From the NCBI GenBank assembly GCA_030522415.1, contig JAMASW010000052.1, forward strand, positions 1 through 64,000: DNA of 64,000 bases. The letters are read 5' to 3'. How positions within the stretch are numbered: position 1 is the first letter of the stretch; the number at the start of each line of letters is the position of its first letter. Positions 25,560-37,463 of this stretch are shown here, piece after piece. Source of the stretch: Channallabes apus. Taxonomy: Eukaryota > Chordata > Actinopteri > Siluriformes > Clariidae. The position numbers were made by a program, and so were the translations under genes. The notes under the pieces were generated by a model. It did no database searches. It saw only the letters and a list, made by a program, of their open reading frames with translations, and was not told the DNA's origin.

Positions 25560-26190
25560 TACATGCCAAAAGTATTTGCTCGTCTACCTTTACATGCACA
25601 TGAACTTGAGTAACATCCCATTCATGGGGTTTAATATGCTGTACCATTTGCAGCTATAACATATTCAACTCTTTTGGGAAGGCTTTTCACAAGGTTTAGG
25701 AGTGGATTTATCTTTGACCGTTCCTCTAGATCTTGGACCTTCCTTTGTGCACTGGTGTGCAGTCATGTTGGAACTCATGTGGGGTTGTTTTTCAGGGGTT
25801 GGTCTCGGGCCCTAATGCTTCAGCTTCATACCAAGACATTTTGACGATTTCATGCTCTTTGCGGGAATAGTTTGGGGATGACCCCTTCCTGTTCCAACAT
25901 GCCTGTATACCAGTGACCAAAGCAAGGTCCATAAAGACATGGATGAGTGAGTTTGGTGTGGTGGAACTTGACTGTCCTGCACAAAGTCCTGACCTCAACC
26001 CCATAGAACACGTTTAGGATTAATTGGAGCAGAGACCGTGAGAAAATGCACTTCTGGAAGAAAAAAAATCCCATGAACTCACTTCTAAACATGTGGTAAA
26101 CCTTCCCAGATTAGATGAAGCTACAGCTGCAAAGTGTAGGCCAACATCATATTAAACGTATGGATTAAAAATTGGATGCTACTCAAATTC
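25560..26190. mobile_element. Degenerate Tc1/mariner-related dispersed repeat
   Basis: The sequence begins CACTACATGCCAAAAGTATTTGCTCG-like and contains CAAAGTCCTGACCTCAACCCCATAGAACA, the nucleotide remnant of a transposase SPDLNPIEH motif. It ends with AACATCATATTAAACGTATGG. Segments are rearranged and no reading frame survives. A second copy of the 3' part is at 37945-38064. The stretch 26191-26880 after it shows only AT-rich sequence, a short GA run and no gene. Confidence 0.6.
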
Positions 26191-26882
26191 ATATATGTGT
26201 ATATATATATGAGAGAGAGAGAGAGAGGTGTTTTGCTGGCGAAAAACATTTTAGGCAGAGACGTCTACTCGGCCTTGTTAATTGTTTTTAAAACCCCCAA
26301 TTGTACGAATTCCCCCATCAGCGAAATCATGAATGAAAGGTGAGAAGAGGCATTATAATACAGTGGGGGTTCTGTGGGTCTCCAAACTCAGAAGGCTACG
26401 TGTCAGCCGATAACTGCTCCTTTGATCTGCTGGTTACAGCGGGGTGCTGACTGCTGATGAGTAGCCTGTACAAGCTCTTCCCCAAAAAATAATGTGAATG
26501 TCTGCAACAATCACTAACCATTAAAATGTTTTTTTTTAAATTAAACATGAATATATAAATTATATTCTCTTTACACATAATATTTTCATTATATACACGG
26601 GCATCGCTAGGCCATTTTTAGGGGGGCTTTAGCCCATCGTCCCCTTTAAATTTATTTAAAGTATTTTTCATGTCTGCCAGTTTCCAACAAAAAGCAGCAG
26701 TATTGTCAAAGAATCAACAGATAAATACTTAATATTATTGGCACCCACACAGTTTATTCCATTGTCCAGCCTCATAGGTGTGTTGTTTATATTGCTAATC
26801 AATGTAAGTTTAAAGTTATATGCTGTTTTCTGGTTACATTTGTCTGATTGTACCTGTACATAGAAAAAAGTTTATACGGTAA

Positions 26883-26897
26883 ACACACACACACACA

Positions 26898-26942
<45 letters not shown>
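26883..26942. repeat. CA/TA microsatellite interrupted by a Tc1 element
   Basis: A short CA run (26883-26898) is followed by (TA)n up to 26942. The same (TA)n resumes at 28562-28597 on the other side of the Tc1-B insertion, so the transposon sits inside the microsatellite, which offers many TA target sites. Confidence 0.95.
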
Positions 26943-26945
<3 letters not shown>

Positions 26946-28558
26946 TGGTGTGAAAAACTATTTGCCCCCCTCCTGATTTCTTATTCTTTTGCATGTTTGT
27001 CACACAAAATGTTTCTGATCATCAAACACATTTAACTATTAGTCAAAGATAACACAAGTAAACACAAAATGCAGTTTTTAAATGAGGGGTTTTATTATTT
27101 AGGGAGAAAAAAAATCCAAACCTACATGGCCCTGTGTGAAAAAGTAATTGCCCCCTGAACCTAATAACTGGTTGGGCCACCCTTAGCAGCAATAACTGCA
27201 ATCAAGCGTTTGCGATAACTTGCAACGAGTCTTTTACAGCGCTCTGGAGGAATTTTGGCCCACTCATCTTTGCAGAATTGTTGTAATTCAGCTTTATTTG
27301 AGGGTTTTCTAGCATGAACCGCGTTTTTAAGGTCATGCCACAACATCTCAATAGGATTCAGGTCAGGACTTTGACTAGGCCACTCCAAAGTCTTCATTTT
27401 GTTTTTCTTCAGCCATTCAGAGGTGGATTTGCTGGTGTGTTTTGGGTCATTGTCCTGCTGCAGCACCCAAGATCGCTTCAGCTTGAGTTGATGAACAGAT
27501 GGCCGGACATTCTCCTTCAGGATTTTTTGGTAGACAGTAGAATTCATGGTTCCATCAATCACAGCAAGCCTTCCAGGTCCTGAAGCAGCAAAACAACCCC
27601 AGACCATCACACTACCACCACCATATTTTACTGTTGGTATGATGTTCTTTTTCTGAAATGCTGTGTTACTTTTATGCCAGATGTAACGGGACACGCACCT
27701 TCCAAAAAGTTCACCTTTTGTCTCGTCGGTCCACAAGGTATTTTCCCAAAAGTCTTGGCAATCTTTGAGATGTTTTTTAGCAAAATTGGGACGATCCTTA
27801 ATGTTCCTTTTGCTTAAGTCGTTTGCGCCTTGGAAATCTGCCATGCAGGCCGTTTTTGCCCAGTCTCTTTCTTATGGTGGTGTCGTGAACACTGACCTTA
27901 ATTGAGGCAAGTGAGGCCTGCAGTTCTTTAGATGTTGTCCTGGGGTCTTTTGTGGCCTCTCGGATGAGTCGTCTCTGCGCTCTTGGGGTAATTTTGGTCG
28001 GCCGGCCACTCCTGGGAAGGTTCACCACTGTTCCATGTTTTTGCCATTTGTGGATAATGGCTCTCACTGTGGTTCGCTGGAGTCCCAAAGCTTTAGAAAT
28101 GGCTTTATAACCTTTACCAGACTGATAGATCTCAATTACTTTTGTTCTCATTTGTTCCTGAATTTTTTTGGATCTTGGCATGATGTCTAGCTTTTGAGGT
28201 GCTTTTGGTCTACTTCTCTGTGTCAGGTAGCTCCTATTTAAGTGATATCTTGATTGAAACAGGTGTGGCAGTAATCAGGCCTGGGGGTGACTACAGAAAT
28301 TGAACTCGGGTGTGATAAACCACAGTTAAGTTATTTTTTAACAAGGGGGGCAATCACTTTTTCACACAGGACCATGTAGATTTGGAGTTTTTTTTTCTCC
28401 CTTAATAACGTAAACCTTCATTTAAAAACTGCATTTTGTGTTCAATTATGTTATCTTTGACTAATAGTTAACGGTTTTTGATGAGCAGAAATATTTAAGT
28501 GTGACAAACATGCAAAAGAATAAGAAATCAGGAAGGGGGCAAATAGTTTTTCACACCA

Positions 28559-28561
<3 letters not shown>
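26943..28561 (-). mobile_element. Tc1/mariner transposon, family B, copy 1
   Basis: The element is 1619 bp, with ends CAGTGGTGTGAAAAACTATTT and its reverse complement, flanked by TA. The terminal inverted repeats are about 215 bp with an outer (GTGTGAAAAACTATTTGCCC) and an inner (GTGTGAAAAAGTAATTGCCC) direct repeat, again an IR/DR layout. Copies 2 (32561) and 3 (50242) belong to the same family. The transposase is on the minus strand and frameshifted. Confidence 0.96.
27161..28181 (-). pseudogene. Tc1-B transposase, copy 1, one frameshift
   Basis: ATG at 28181 opens MPRSKKIQEQMRTKVIEIYQ, followed by a helix-turn-helix (KGYKAISKALGLQRTTVRAI), the basic GRPTKITPRAQ linker and a second DNA-binding region. 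At about 27800-27815 the frame shifts: the sequence reads CGACTTAAGC where copy 3 has CCACTTTTAAGC, a 2-bp loss. The downstream frame keeps all three catalytic residues: D in LWTDETKGELF, D in LQQDNDPKHTS and E in SPDLNPIEMLWHDLK. It ends GGPTSY at 27161. Without the shift it would be about 340 residues. Confidence 0.93.
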
Positions 28562-28599
<38 letters not shown>

Positions 28600-29740
28600 G
28601 TGCTTAATTAAATTCTTAAATCATCGTGTTCACCCATGCACTGAAAAAAAGAACTTGTAAGATTTACTTGATAAAATCTTAACAATTTGCACACATAGAT
28701 TTTAAGTAAATTTTATTCCTCCAATATTAAGTAAAAGTCACCCGTAATTGTCAGATAAAATCTACTTAATAATTAAATTAACAATCAAAGAAATCAAGTA
28801 AAAGTTACATAATTATAATTAATGCACAAATTAGATTTATTTAAAATAATCAAGTAAAGGTAATTCATTCCCAGATAGCACACACACACGTTGCAGAGAT
28901 AATGCTCCCTAATGCATGTTACAATGACCAAATATGATAAATAAATAAACCACACTCTCGGCTAATAATAAACAGATTCGTTTATTTTTTGTAAAAAAAT
29001 TTTTTAATAACAAGCAAACATTTGATTAATTTATACAAAAACGAGAAAACGAGAATACAGTAACTTACAAATGAGGTCTCAATTTGAAAAAATGTATAAA
29101 ACATAACACACCACAAATAAGTATTAATCATAGAAACAAAATTAAACACCAACAGAAACGTTTTGTACTTTATGATTTTTAAATATGACCGTTAGATACG
29201 TTGGTCAGGAAACTCCTGAAGTCAGATGCAGACACACTTTCAGTCACAAACTGCTGTGAAAAAATAGAGATAGATATTCAATTAAAATTCATGACACTTA
29301 ATTTAGCAATTTATACTTTGTTCCTCTCGCTTCACAATTCATGAGAACAGACCGAAACCAGAACCGAACTGGAGATGTGTGGAAAGATTAAGCATGCAAG
29401 GTCACAGGATGACTCAACTTCTTTTTCTTGTCTGCAATGCGATTTAGACAAATTAGAGCTGCTGTCAATACTGTATGAACATATGTACAGGTTCTTTACA
29501 GTTGAAATTTAACTTGTAACTTATTAATAAAATTCGGATTCAGAAAAAAACGTTTATTGCTAGTGCTCTTTTACCATTTAATGCTTTAACACACACGACT
29601 CAGTTTGTTCAGAAATGGCATCTCACTGGCGAGGCTTTGTCTGAACACGCCGTTTTCACGAGGTGTGGGGGTAAGAAACACACATCTCGATTTATTAATC
29701 CGCGCGCTCGGTACGTTATTTTATTCATTTATTTATTTAC
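28600..29740. other. AT-rich non-coding stretch with a CACTGAAAAA-start repeat end
   Basis: At 28639 the sequence starts CACTGAAAAAAA and continues with several ACTTGATAAAATC/AAGTAAAAGT-type short repeats to about 28870, resembling the subterminal repeats of a non-autonomous DNA transposon. The matching other end is not identified. From 28900 to 29740 I see no gene or recognisable element. Confidence 0.35.
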
Positions 29741-30079
29741 CACAGGACCCCTGGGGGGCTCCGTAGGTTCAAGTTTTTACACGAAAACGGTGTTTTGTGA
29801 ATCTCCACACCATTAAAAACTGAAATATTGCTAATTGTACGTCCTGAGATTAAGATGAACATTAATTGGGAGTCATGAAAGCGAGAATCACATCCAAAAA
29901 ATAAAGCTAAACTTACGAAAACTCCAGCTCCAGCCACGCTGTGTAATACCTCCGTGATGATCCCCAACTGACTGATCCACAGCGCGGGCACAGCGTCTCC
30001 AAACACGCATGAACGGTTTAATTTGGACACATTTTCGGCTTCCCGGGATCCCTTTTCTCGAAACGTGTGTTTTTAATGG

Positions 30080-31413
30080 CGACATCTCTATCAGCTGCCT
30101 CCGGAGTGCCACCAGCCAAAAAGGCCCGGTAAGACTCTTTCTTCAGCTTGATGGCATCCCTCACCGCCGGTGTCCACCAACAGGTTCTTGGGTTGCCACC
30201 ACGACAGGCACCGACCACTTTACAGCCACAGCTCCGGTCGGCCGCCTCGACAATGGAGTCCATTCGGACTCAATGTCCCCCACCTCCCCCAGGACGTGGT
30301 TGAAGCTTTGCCGGAGGTGGGAGTTGAAGCTCGTCCTGACAGGGGACTCTGCCAGACGTTCTCAGCAGACCCTCACAATAAGTTTGGGTCTACCAGGCCT
30401 GACCAGCATCCTACCCCGCCAACAAAGCCAACTCACCACCAGGTGGTGATCAGTTGACAGCTCCGCCCCTCTCTTCACCCGAGTGTCCAAGACATGTGGC
30501 CGCAAGTCCGACGACACAACCACAAAGTCGATCATCGAACTGCGGCCTAGGGTGTCCTGGTGCCAGGTGCACATATGGACACCCTTATGCCTGAACATTG
30601 TGTTCGTTATGGACAATCCGTGACGAGCACAGAAGTCCAATAACAATGACAGTGAGACCTGGAAGGGTGTGATTGGGATGAATGGCCCCCCCGATCTGAA
30701 CCAGAGCGGTGGCTCTGGTTCAGATCGGGGGGGCCATTCATCCCAATCACACCCTTCCAGGTCTCACTGTCATTGCCCACGTGAGCATTGAAGTCCCCCA
30801 ACAGAACGATGGAGTCCCCAGGAGAGACGTTCTCTAGCATCCCCTCCAGAGACCCCAAAAAGGGCGGGTACTCCAAACTGCTGTTCGGCGCATAAGCGCA
30901 AACAACAGTAAGGATCCATCCCCCCACCCGAAAGCGGAGGGAGGCCACCCTCTCGTCCACTGCGGTGAACCCCAATGTACAGGCCCGGAGCCGGGGGGCA
31001 ATAAGTATGCCCACACCTGCTCGGCGCCTCTCAACGGTGGCAACTCCAGAGTAGAGGAGAGTCCAGCCCCTCTCAAGGAGACTGGTTCCAGAGTCCAAGC
31101 TGTGCATCGAGGTGAGTCCAACTATATCTAGCCGGAACTTCTCAACCTCACGCACAAGCTCAGGCTCCTTTCCTGCCAGAGAGGTGACATTCCACGGCCC
31201 TAGAGCCAGCTTCTGCAGCCGAGGATCAGACCGCCAAGGCCCCTGTCTTCGGCCACCCCCCAGCTCACACTGCACCCGACCTCTTTGGCCCCTCCTACAG
31301 GTGGTGAGCCCATGGGAAGGGGGACCCATGTTGCCTCTTCGGGCTGTGCCCGAATGGATACAGCACCCCATGGGTGCAGGCCCGACCACCAGGCGCTCGC
31401 CATCGGGCCCCAC
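30080..31413 (-). pseudogene. 5' half of an RTE-like LINE (endonuclease region)
   Basis: On the minus strand the sequence encodes an apurinic-type endonuclease start: [20 protein letters not shown], then [53 protein letters not shown]. After a 68-bp disruption it continues with [46 protein letters not shown] and GGNPRTCWWTPAVRD. These match the layout of a widespread teleost LINE, which I believe is RTE-like; the clade is uncertain. The reverse transcriptase is absent and the similarity stops near 30080. The usual LINE pattern is loss of the 5' part, so a 3'-deleted copy suggests a later deletion or rearrangement. A related 5' fragment is at 58881-59170. Confidence 0.85.
30644..30775. repeat. 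Perfect 64-bp palindrome with 4-bp loop
   Basis: Bases 30644-30707 and 30712-30775 are exact reverse complements, separated by GGTG. The right arm is the normal LINE coding segment (…[22 protein letters not shown]); the left arm is an extra inverted copy placed between it and the next coding segment (LLDFCARHG). Confidence 0.97.
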
Positions 31414-31504
31414 CTCCAGGTAAATATTATTTAGTAAAACAAAATTCGTAATTAGAAAAGCTACACGTGTAGGGCATTTGTAGTAGATTTATTAACTGAA
31501 ATAA

Positions 31505-31580
31505 ATTAAACTAAACGGGGTTCTGTATTGTTTTCGGTGAACTTGAGCGCGTCAGAAAATGAACCGAAACTTCGTGTATA
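31505..31580 (+). repeat. Short block shared with 43309-43385
   Basis: GTTCTGTATTGTTTTC followed by GTGAACTTGAGCGCGTCAGAA and ATGAACCGAAAC occurs here and again at 43309-43385 in the same orientation, with few differences. The origin is unknown; it may be part of a dispersed repeat. The remainder of 31420-32560 shows no gene I can recognise. Confidence 0.8.
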
Positions 31581-32560
31581 TTCGCCTCACAGACATGAAA
31601 AATATATACTTATATAAAGCGAAATATCTGCTTTTATATAAGCTAATAAAAAAATTATTAGATTATGTAATTCGTATGAAAAGTACGCGTATGATTCGTA
31701 GGCGTGTCCACTGCTGCAGAGACGACGGAATGGAAGATATAGAAATGTGCCTCATCATAACATGCCTTGTATTGTTTTTAATCACACAACCCGTGATTTT
31801 TATTCTATTTTAGTGATGGGAAATGCAAATGGAATCTTTTTTTTATCTTTCTTTTTTTTAAATAAAATATTAACTTTCAATATTTTATTTAAAAAAATAC
31901 CAAAGAAAATTATTGTGTATAGTGATTACAACCAATACAATTTATTCCAGTAAAACAGTAATAATGTAAATTTTAGAATCTAGAATCCAGAAGATGAAAT
32001 TTGTAGAAATTTAAAAAGAGGCCTGAACTGCAGGTCTTCAAAATCCAGGTCTTGGATACAACCTTCAGCGGGTGGTTATTGGGGAGCTCCTACTTCTGTG
32101 TCAGGGTCTGGTCCTTGGGGGCTGGCTCTGGAAACATCGGTAGATGGTAGCCTAATTGGCTGCACTGACCTGATCCTAAGATCTTTGTGGTGGGTAGGGG
32201 GCCCGGTTGTTGGCACTACCTCCTTGAGAATATCTCCTATCCACCTGTTTATAAAACACAGGAGTAAGGGGTTGTGATTGGTTCAGATAGCTTAGACCCT
32301 ATGACACTATCTGCTCGACAAGATGACATGAGCAAGCCAAGCATTTCAACAAACGTACTGCGGCTTACTATAGAATGCTTACCACCTAGCACAAAATACC
32401 ACAAAATTACCACCTAGTGGCAGACAGCAGCGATAAACTGAGCCAGGCAGATCCAGGAATACAGACGCATCCAAAACACACACAAACACTTAGCACAGAC
32501 ACAAACACTACACATTCTACTGTCATACATACTACACACACACTGCATTACACACAAATA

Positions 32561-34167
32561 CAGTGGTGTGAAAAACTATTTGCCCCCTTCCTGATTTCTT
32601 ATTCTTTTGCATGTTTGTCACACTTAAATGTTTCTGCTCATCAAAAACCGTTAACTATTAGTCAAAGATAACATAATTGAACACAAAATGCAATTTTTAA
32701 ATGAAGGTTTACGTTATTAAGGGAGAAAAAAACCTCAAAATCTACATGGCCCTGTGTGAAAAAGTGATTGCCCCCCTTGTTAAAAAATAACTTAACTGTG
32801 GTTTATCACACCTGAGTTCAATTTCTGTAGTCACTCCCAGGCCTGATTACTGCCACACCTGTTTCAATCAAGAAATCACTTAAATAGGAGCTGCCTGACA
32901 CAGAGAAGTAGACCAAAAGCACCTCAAAAGCTAGACATCATGCCAAGATCCAAAGAAATTTAGGAACAAATGAGAACAAAAGTAATTGAGATCTATCAGT
33001 CTGGTAAAGGTTATAAAGCCATTTCTAAAGCTTTGGGACTCCAGCGACCACAGTGAGAGCCATTATCCACAAATGGCAAAAACAAGGAACAGTGGTGAAC
33101 CTTCCCAGGAGTGGCCGGCCGACCAAAATTACCCCAAGAGCACAGAGACAACTCATCCGAAAGGCCACAAAAGACCCCAGGACAACATCTAAAGAACTGC
33201 AGGCCTCACTTGCCTCAATTAAGGTCAGTGTTCACGACTCCACCATAAGAAAGAGACTGGGCAAAAACGGCCTGCATGGCAGATTTCCAAGGCGCAAACC
33301 ACTTTTAAGCAGAAAGAACATTAAGGCTCGTCTCAATTTTGCTAAAAAAAACATCTCAATGATTGCCAAGACTTTTGGGAAAATATCTTGTGGTGCGTGT
33401 CCCGTTACATCTGGCGTAAAAGTTACAGGAAAGTTACATCTGTAAAAGGCATTTCAGAAAAAGAACATCATACCAACAGTAAAATATGGTGGTGGTAGTG
33501 TGATGGTCTGGGGTTGTTTTGCTGCTTCAGGACATGGAAGGCTTGCTGTGATAGATGGAACCATGAATTCTACTGTCTACCAAAAAATCCTGAAGGAGAA
33601 TGTCCGGCCATCTGTTCGTCAACTCAAGCTGAAGCGATCTTGGGTGCTGCAGCAGGACAATGACCCAAAACACACCAGCAAATCCACCTCTGAATGGCTG
33701 AAGAAAAACAAAATGAAGACTTTGGAGTGGCCTAGTCAAAGTCCTGACCTGAATCCTATTGAGATGTTGTGGCATGACCTTAAAAAGGCGATTCATGCTA
33801 GAAAACCCTCAAATAAAGCTGAATTACAACAATTCTGCAAAGATGAGTGGGCCAAAATTCCTCCAGAGCGCTGTAAAAGACTCGTTGCAAGTTATCGGAA
33901 ACGCTTGATTGCAGTTATTGCTGCTAAGGGTGGCCCAACCAGTTATTAGGTTCAGGGGGCAATTACTTTTTCACACAGGGCCATGTAGGTTTGGATTTTT
34001 TTTCTCCCTAAATAATAAAACCCCTCATTTAAAAACTGCATTTTGTGTTTACTTGTGTTATCTTTGACTAATAGTTAAATGTGTTTGATGATCAGAAACA
34101 TTTTGTGTGACAAACATGCAAAAGAATAAAAAATCAGGAGGGGGGCAAATAGTTTTTCACACCACTG
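32561..34167 (+). mobile_element. Tc1/mariner transposon, family B, copy 2
   Basis: The element is 1607 bp, flanked by TA (32559-32560 and 34168-34169), with CAGTGGTGTG ends and the family's two direct repeats in each terminal inverted repeat. It is in the opposite orientation to copy 1, and its transposase is on the plus strand. It is inserted beside a CACA-rich stretch. Confidence 0.96.
32940..33949 (+). pseudogene. Tc1-B transposase, copy 2, multiply broken
   Basis: The start MPRSKEI at 32940 is followed by TAG (CAG in copies 1 and 3) as codon 8. A 1-bp loss at about 33050 (GACCACAGTG versus GAACCACAGTG) shifts the frame of the helix-turn-helix region. Around 33390-33400 a deletion of about 34 bp removes the segment encoding WTDETK, taking out the first catalytic aspartate, and a short rearrangement follows at 33420-33440. 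The C-terminal part from about 33446 (sense from 33500) is intact, with LQQDNDPKHTS and SPDLNPIEMLWHDLK, and ends GGPTSY at 33949. This copy is the most decayed of the three. Confidence 0.93.
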
Positions 34168-34169
34168 TA

Positions 34170-34380
34170 TTACATATCCATACTACACTCATATAAAGAG
34201 ACACACTCACTACACACACACACATGCCAAACACACATACCACACGCACAAAACACACATCCTAAATACACACAAATCCTATACACAGAAATACATTTCG
34301 TAAATGCACACACACACACACACACACACATGCACATACACACACGTCTCACAGATAACACACATCCAACGCATTCTACA
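34170..34380. repeat. CACA-rich low-complexity stretch
   Basis: A long A/C-rich tract with many ACACAC runs adjoins the right end of the Tc1-B copy; a similar tract precedes its left end at 32460-32556. No coding potential is claimed. Confidence 0.85.
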
Positions 34381-34412
34381 CAAACGATGATCTACTCAAG
34401 CACCTGAGCCAT

Positions 34413-34750
34413 TACAGTAAGCACCAAACTCTGCCCACATTGAGTGACAGCCAGCAATGGCGCATCAGAAAGACACGTCCAAACATGACGATGCCATAAA
34501 CTTGTCATATTTGCATAAGAGGTCTTGTATAAGAGTGATGAAAAGGCACACATGTTGTGAGGGGCGTCTAAGTGGCGTTGTGACTAAGTGGCGTCATTAC
34601 AGTAACCACCAAACCTGGCCCACATTGAGTGACAGCTAGCAAAGGTGCACCAGAAAGACACATCCAGCCATGGTGATGCATATCATATTTGGTTAAGAGG
34701 TCTTAGTGTGCTGAAAAGGCATACAGGTTGTGATGTGCGCCCAAGTGGCG
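34413..34750 (+). repeat. Tandem duplication, about 180-bp period
   Basis: Two diverged copies (34413-34590 and 34595-34750) share CATTACAGTAA(G/C)CACCAAAC, GCCCACATTGAGTGACAGC, AGAAAGACAC and AAGAGGTCTT. A third partial trace (GTCACCAAACC) is near 34900. No gene is seen. Confidence 0.8.
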
Positions 34751-34927
34751 ATGGCACAGGTGCTTGGGCCAGCTCATCGTTGCATGTAACAATTTTTTTT
34801 CTTTTTTCTTAAAAGCTGCATGACATCTGCACACACACAGACTACAAATACATATCCTGCTCAAACGATGACCTGCTAAAGCTAAAGCATTTGAGTCGTC
34901 ACCAAACCTAGCATTGTGGGTAATACA

Positions 34928-35420
34928 CACTGAAAAACGTGATACTTTGGATCAACTTAAAAAAATTGCTTCAATTTGTTACAAGCTATTTTTTTACTTT
35001 CTCTCAAATCAAATGTTAAAAATATATTTATATTTAATAAAAATTAAACCTTAAACAAAATTATAAGTTTCCCCAAAGCAAAAATAAATTCATCCATCCA
35101 AATCAAAAACAAAAGTTGTTACAATGTCTTAGGCCAGTAAAACAAATTTTTCGACTTTGTAAGAACTTGATTTTCACTTTAGTAAAAATAAAAAATTAAG
35201 TGCACTGAAAAAAATTATACTTTGGATCAACTTTTAAAAAATTGCTTAAATTTGTTACAAGCAACTTATTTACTTTCTCTCAAATCAAATGTTATAATAT
35301 TATGTAAGGATTCATTTGGATTAAATATAAATATATTTTTAAGTTTCCCCAAAGCAAAAGAAATTCATCCATCCAAATCAGAAACAAAAGTTATTACAAT
35401 GCCTTAGGCCAATAAAACTT
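34928..35420 (+). repeat. Direct repeat beginning CACTGAAAAA
   Basis: Two copies starting at 34928 and 35203 share CACTGAAAAA, TACTTTGGATCAACTT, AATTTGTTACAAGC and TCTCTCAAATCAAATGTTA. The CACTG start and A-rich subterminal sequence resemble the ends of a non-autonomous DNA transposon, possibly CACTA-like. Similar CACTGAAAAA starts are at 28639 and 35921, and an inverted TTTTCAGTG is at 42463. Confidence 0.6.
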
Positions 35421-36142
35421 ATTTTCTAACAACTTGATTATATCACTTTAGAAAAAACTCAAATTTAACATTATATGTAAGTTTAGTGTTTACCTTGAAA
35501 GAAACAAATTACATTCATGTAGTATAAAGTAATAGGCGTAAATTATAGTATTATCTTTTTCATTATTCTCAAGTTAAAAGTATGATTACTGTACTGTACA
35601 GATGTCGCCTTTAAGACTGCGCGTGTTTTCCCGCGGGATGCCGCAATTTAGCGCGATTTAGCCGCGACTTGCCGGAGGCAACATTCAGGAATTTAAAATA
35701 AATGTGTTGTGCTTCACTGAATATCCGCCAGATGGCGCATGGAAGGACTTTATCTAAAAGCCGGACCAAGTACAACAATGAATGTAACGACGCGGATGAA
35801 CAGTGCTGAAGCGAACATGAATTTTATTTTGTTTTATAATAGATCTTTCATGATGAATGAGTGTGTATGTGCTTCATATTATCAAACACAGGCAAAGGAG
35901 ACAGAAATTATTGAGGGATCCACTGAAAAAAGTAAACCTAGCTATCGTTCGTTTAATGTTTTTTTTTTTTTTTTCTCATTCCATTAGTTAAAAAAAATTA
36001 TTTGCTCTTTTAAACTAAAGTGTCTAATTTATGCTTATGGGTGAATCTTTTTTTTTACTTTAGTTGAATGCTATTTACAGCAGGGAACCAAAGTGAAATA
36101 TTTCATTTTGATCAAGGCACTTTTATTAGGTTGAGTGTGATT
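35421..36142. other. Non-coding stretch with a CpG-containing patch
   Basis: The sequence is AT-rich apart from a GC-rich, CpG-containing patch around 35605-35690 (CCCGCGGGATGCCGC and similar). No reading frame is convincing. Confidence 0.4.
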
Positions 36143-36154
36143 TGCGCATGCGCA
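36143..36154. promoter_or_regulatory. Perfect palindromic TGCGCATGCGCA (NRF1-type site)
   Basis: The 12-bp palindrome matches the consensus of the vertebrate activator NRF1, usually found in CpG-rich promoters. It lies about 275 bp upstream of a strong splice-donor-like CAG|GTAAGC at 36430, so a promoter plus first exon is possible. No transcript evidence is available. Confidence 0.4.
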
Positions 36155-36209
36155 GTCTTTAAACCATAGTTTTGCCGGTATAATTTTATTTCCGCCTCAA
36201 ACCGGAGCA

Positions 36210-37463
36210 TGACGTTGAAACAAGTAAGAAAGGATATCAGAATCTGTATTTCAGTTACTGTTAGTTAAAGCCCCTGATTAAACTTAAATCTAGTCCATTC
36301 ACTCAAAGGACATTTCTGCTTCAAACCAAAGTTCACCGTGTCACATGACCTCATGACGCAGCATTATCACGGACTGAATCACGTTCTGCTGGCGGCCCTA
36401 GTTTTTCAAAGAAAACTGCTTTAAACCAGGTAAGCAAGCAAACTCATGTCATTTCTATGTTATATGTTTCTCTTCTATGAGCAAATAGAAGAGAAAATGT
36501 CTGGGTTTATGTCAGGAACAACTACTTTGTAGATTGAGTTTTGTGTCCGTGTTTGCTACTGTAGCTAAAAACACCTATATTACCTATAGCATTAGCTAAC
36601 TAACGCGGTGATTTTCAACACCGGAGTTTCTACAGTAAGTCGGCGGTGCCGAATAACATGAAAATAATTATATTTAAGTACCGTTGGTTAACGATGTAAA
36701 AATTAATAGGAAAGTGACGTAAACAAGCTAATTTGGAGTGAGTGCTGTTTGTAGTGTATTTACAGTTATTCTTAAAACCTTCTGGACTTGTGTAAGTAAT
36801 GTAATATCACTAAAACTATATTCCCTCGTATGAAACGGGGCTTTAGCACATGTTCCTGACATACTGCTGACACTTTATGACACGTTTTTTAACCGTATCA
36901 GGATATAAATATTGGCATAAATTTGACATGTTGATTTAACGTTACTTCAAGTACATTTTAGCCATTACTATGTCATGAAATAACTTTAAAAGTAAAAATA
37001 ATCTTTATGCACTTTTGTGTTTACAGGTCTGTTAGCTTTTCTGAAAGGGCATTATTTTACTCATACTGCTTTATATACATACTGTAATTAAGATTAGCTA
37101 ACATAAGAACTTGAGCCAGTCCAATTTTTGTTTTTACCTTTTTTTTTAAGGTCAGTAATGAGTTTCTGAGAATTATATCTGCTCCACTTCAAGCAAGATT
37201 ACTGGTTTCCTTGGACAAGCAACACTACAAACTAATTGAGATCATCAGAAACTAGGGACGAACCCGTCAGAGAGAAGACCAGAGATACTGTATAATCTTC
37301 ATCTTCAAGTTCTTGATCTGGTATGTACGTGCTCAAAAAAGCAGAAATTAGCTTGGTGTCAAATGTAATATTGTGAATGGAAGCCACAGGACCTGAGCAA
37401 GGCATCCACATCAAGTTGGCTGTGATGCACTAAATTAAAACATAAATAGCAGAATAAAACTCT
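36210..37463 (+). repeat. Left arm of a large inverted repeat
   Basis: This arm matches 40352-42395 in reverse complement at roughly 80-90% identity by eye. Matching landmarks include CATGACCTCATGACG, CACGGACTGAATCACGTTCTG, ACACCGGAGTTTCTAC, CCCTCGTATGAAACGGGGCTT, AAAAGCTAACAGACCTG and GAGATCATCAGAAAC. It contains a donor-like AAACCAG|GTAAGC at 36430 and an acceptor-like T-run ending AAG at about 37150. The segment 37150-37320 looks exon-like, but its frames are interrupted by stops. Confidence 0.85.

Noticed and set aside
27314..27583. 89-residue frames opposite the Tc1-B transposases (also at 33527-33796 and 51226-51495)
   Set aside because: They are antisense shadows of the conserved transposase C-terminus.
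30009..30457. Plus-strand frames of 95-146 residues
   Set aside because: They are antisense to the RTE-like LINE coding sequence.
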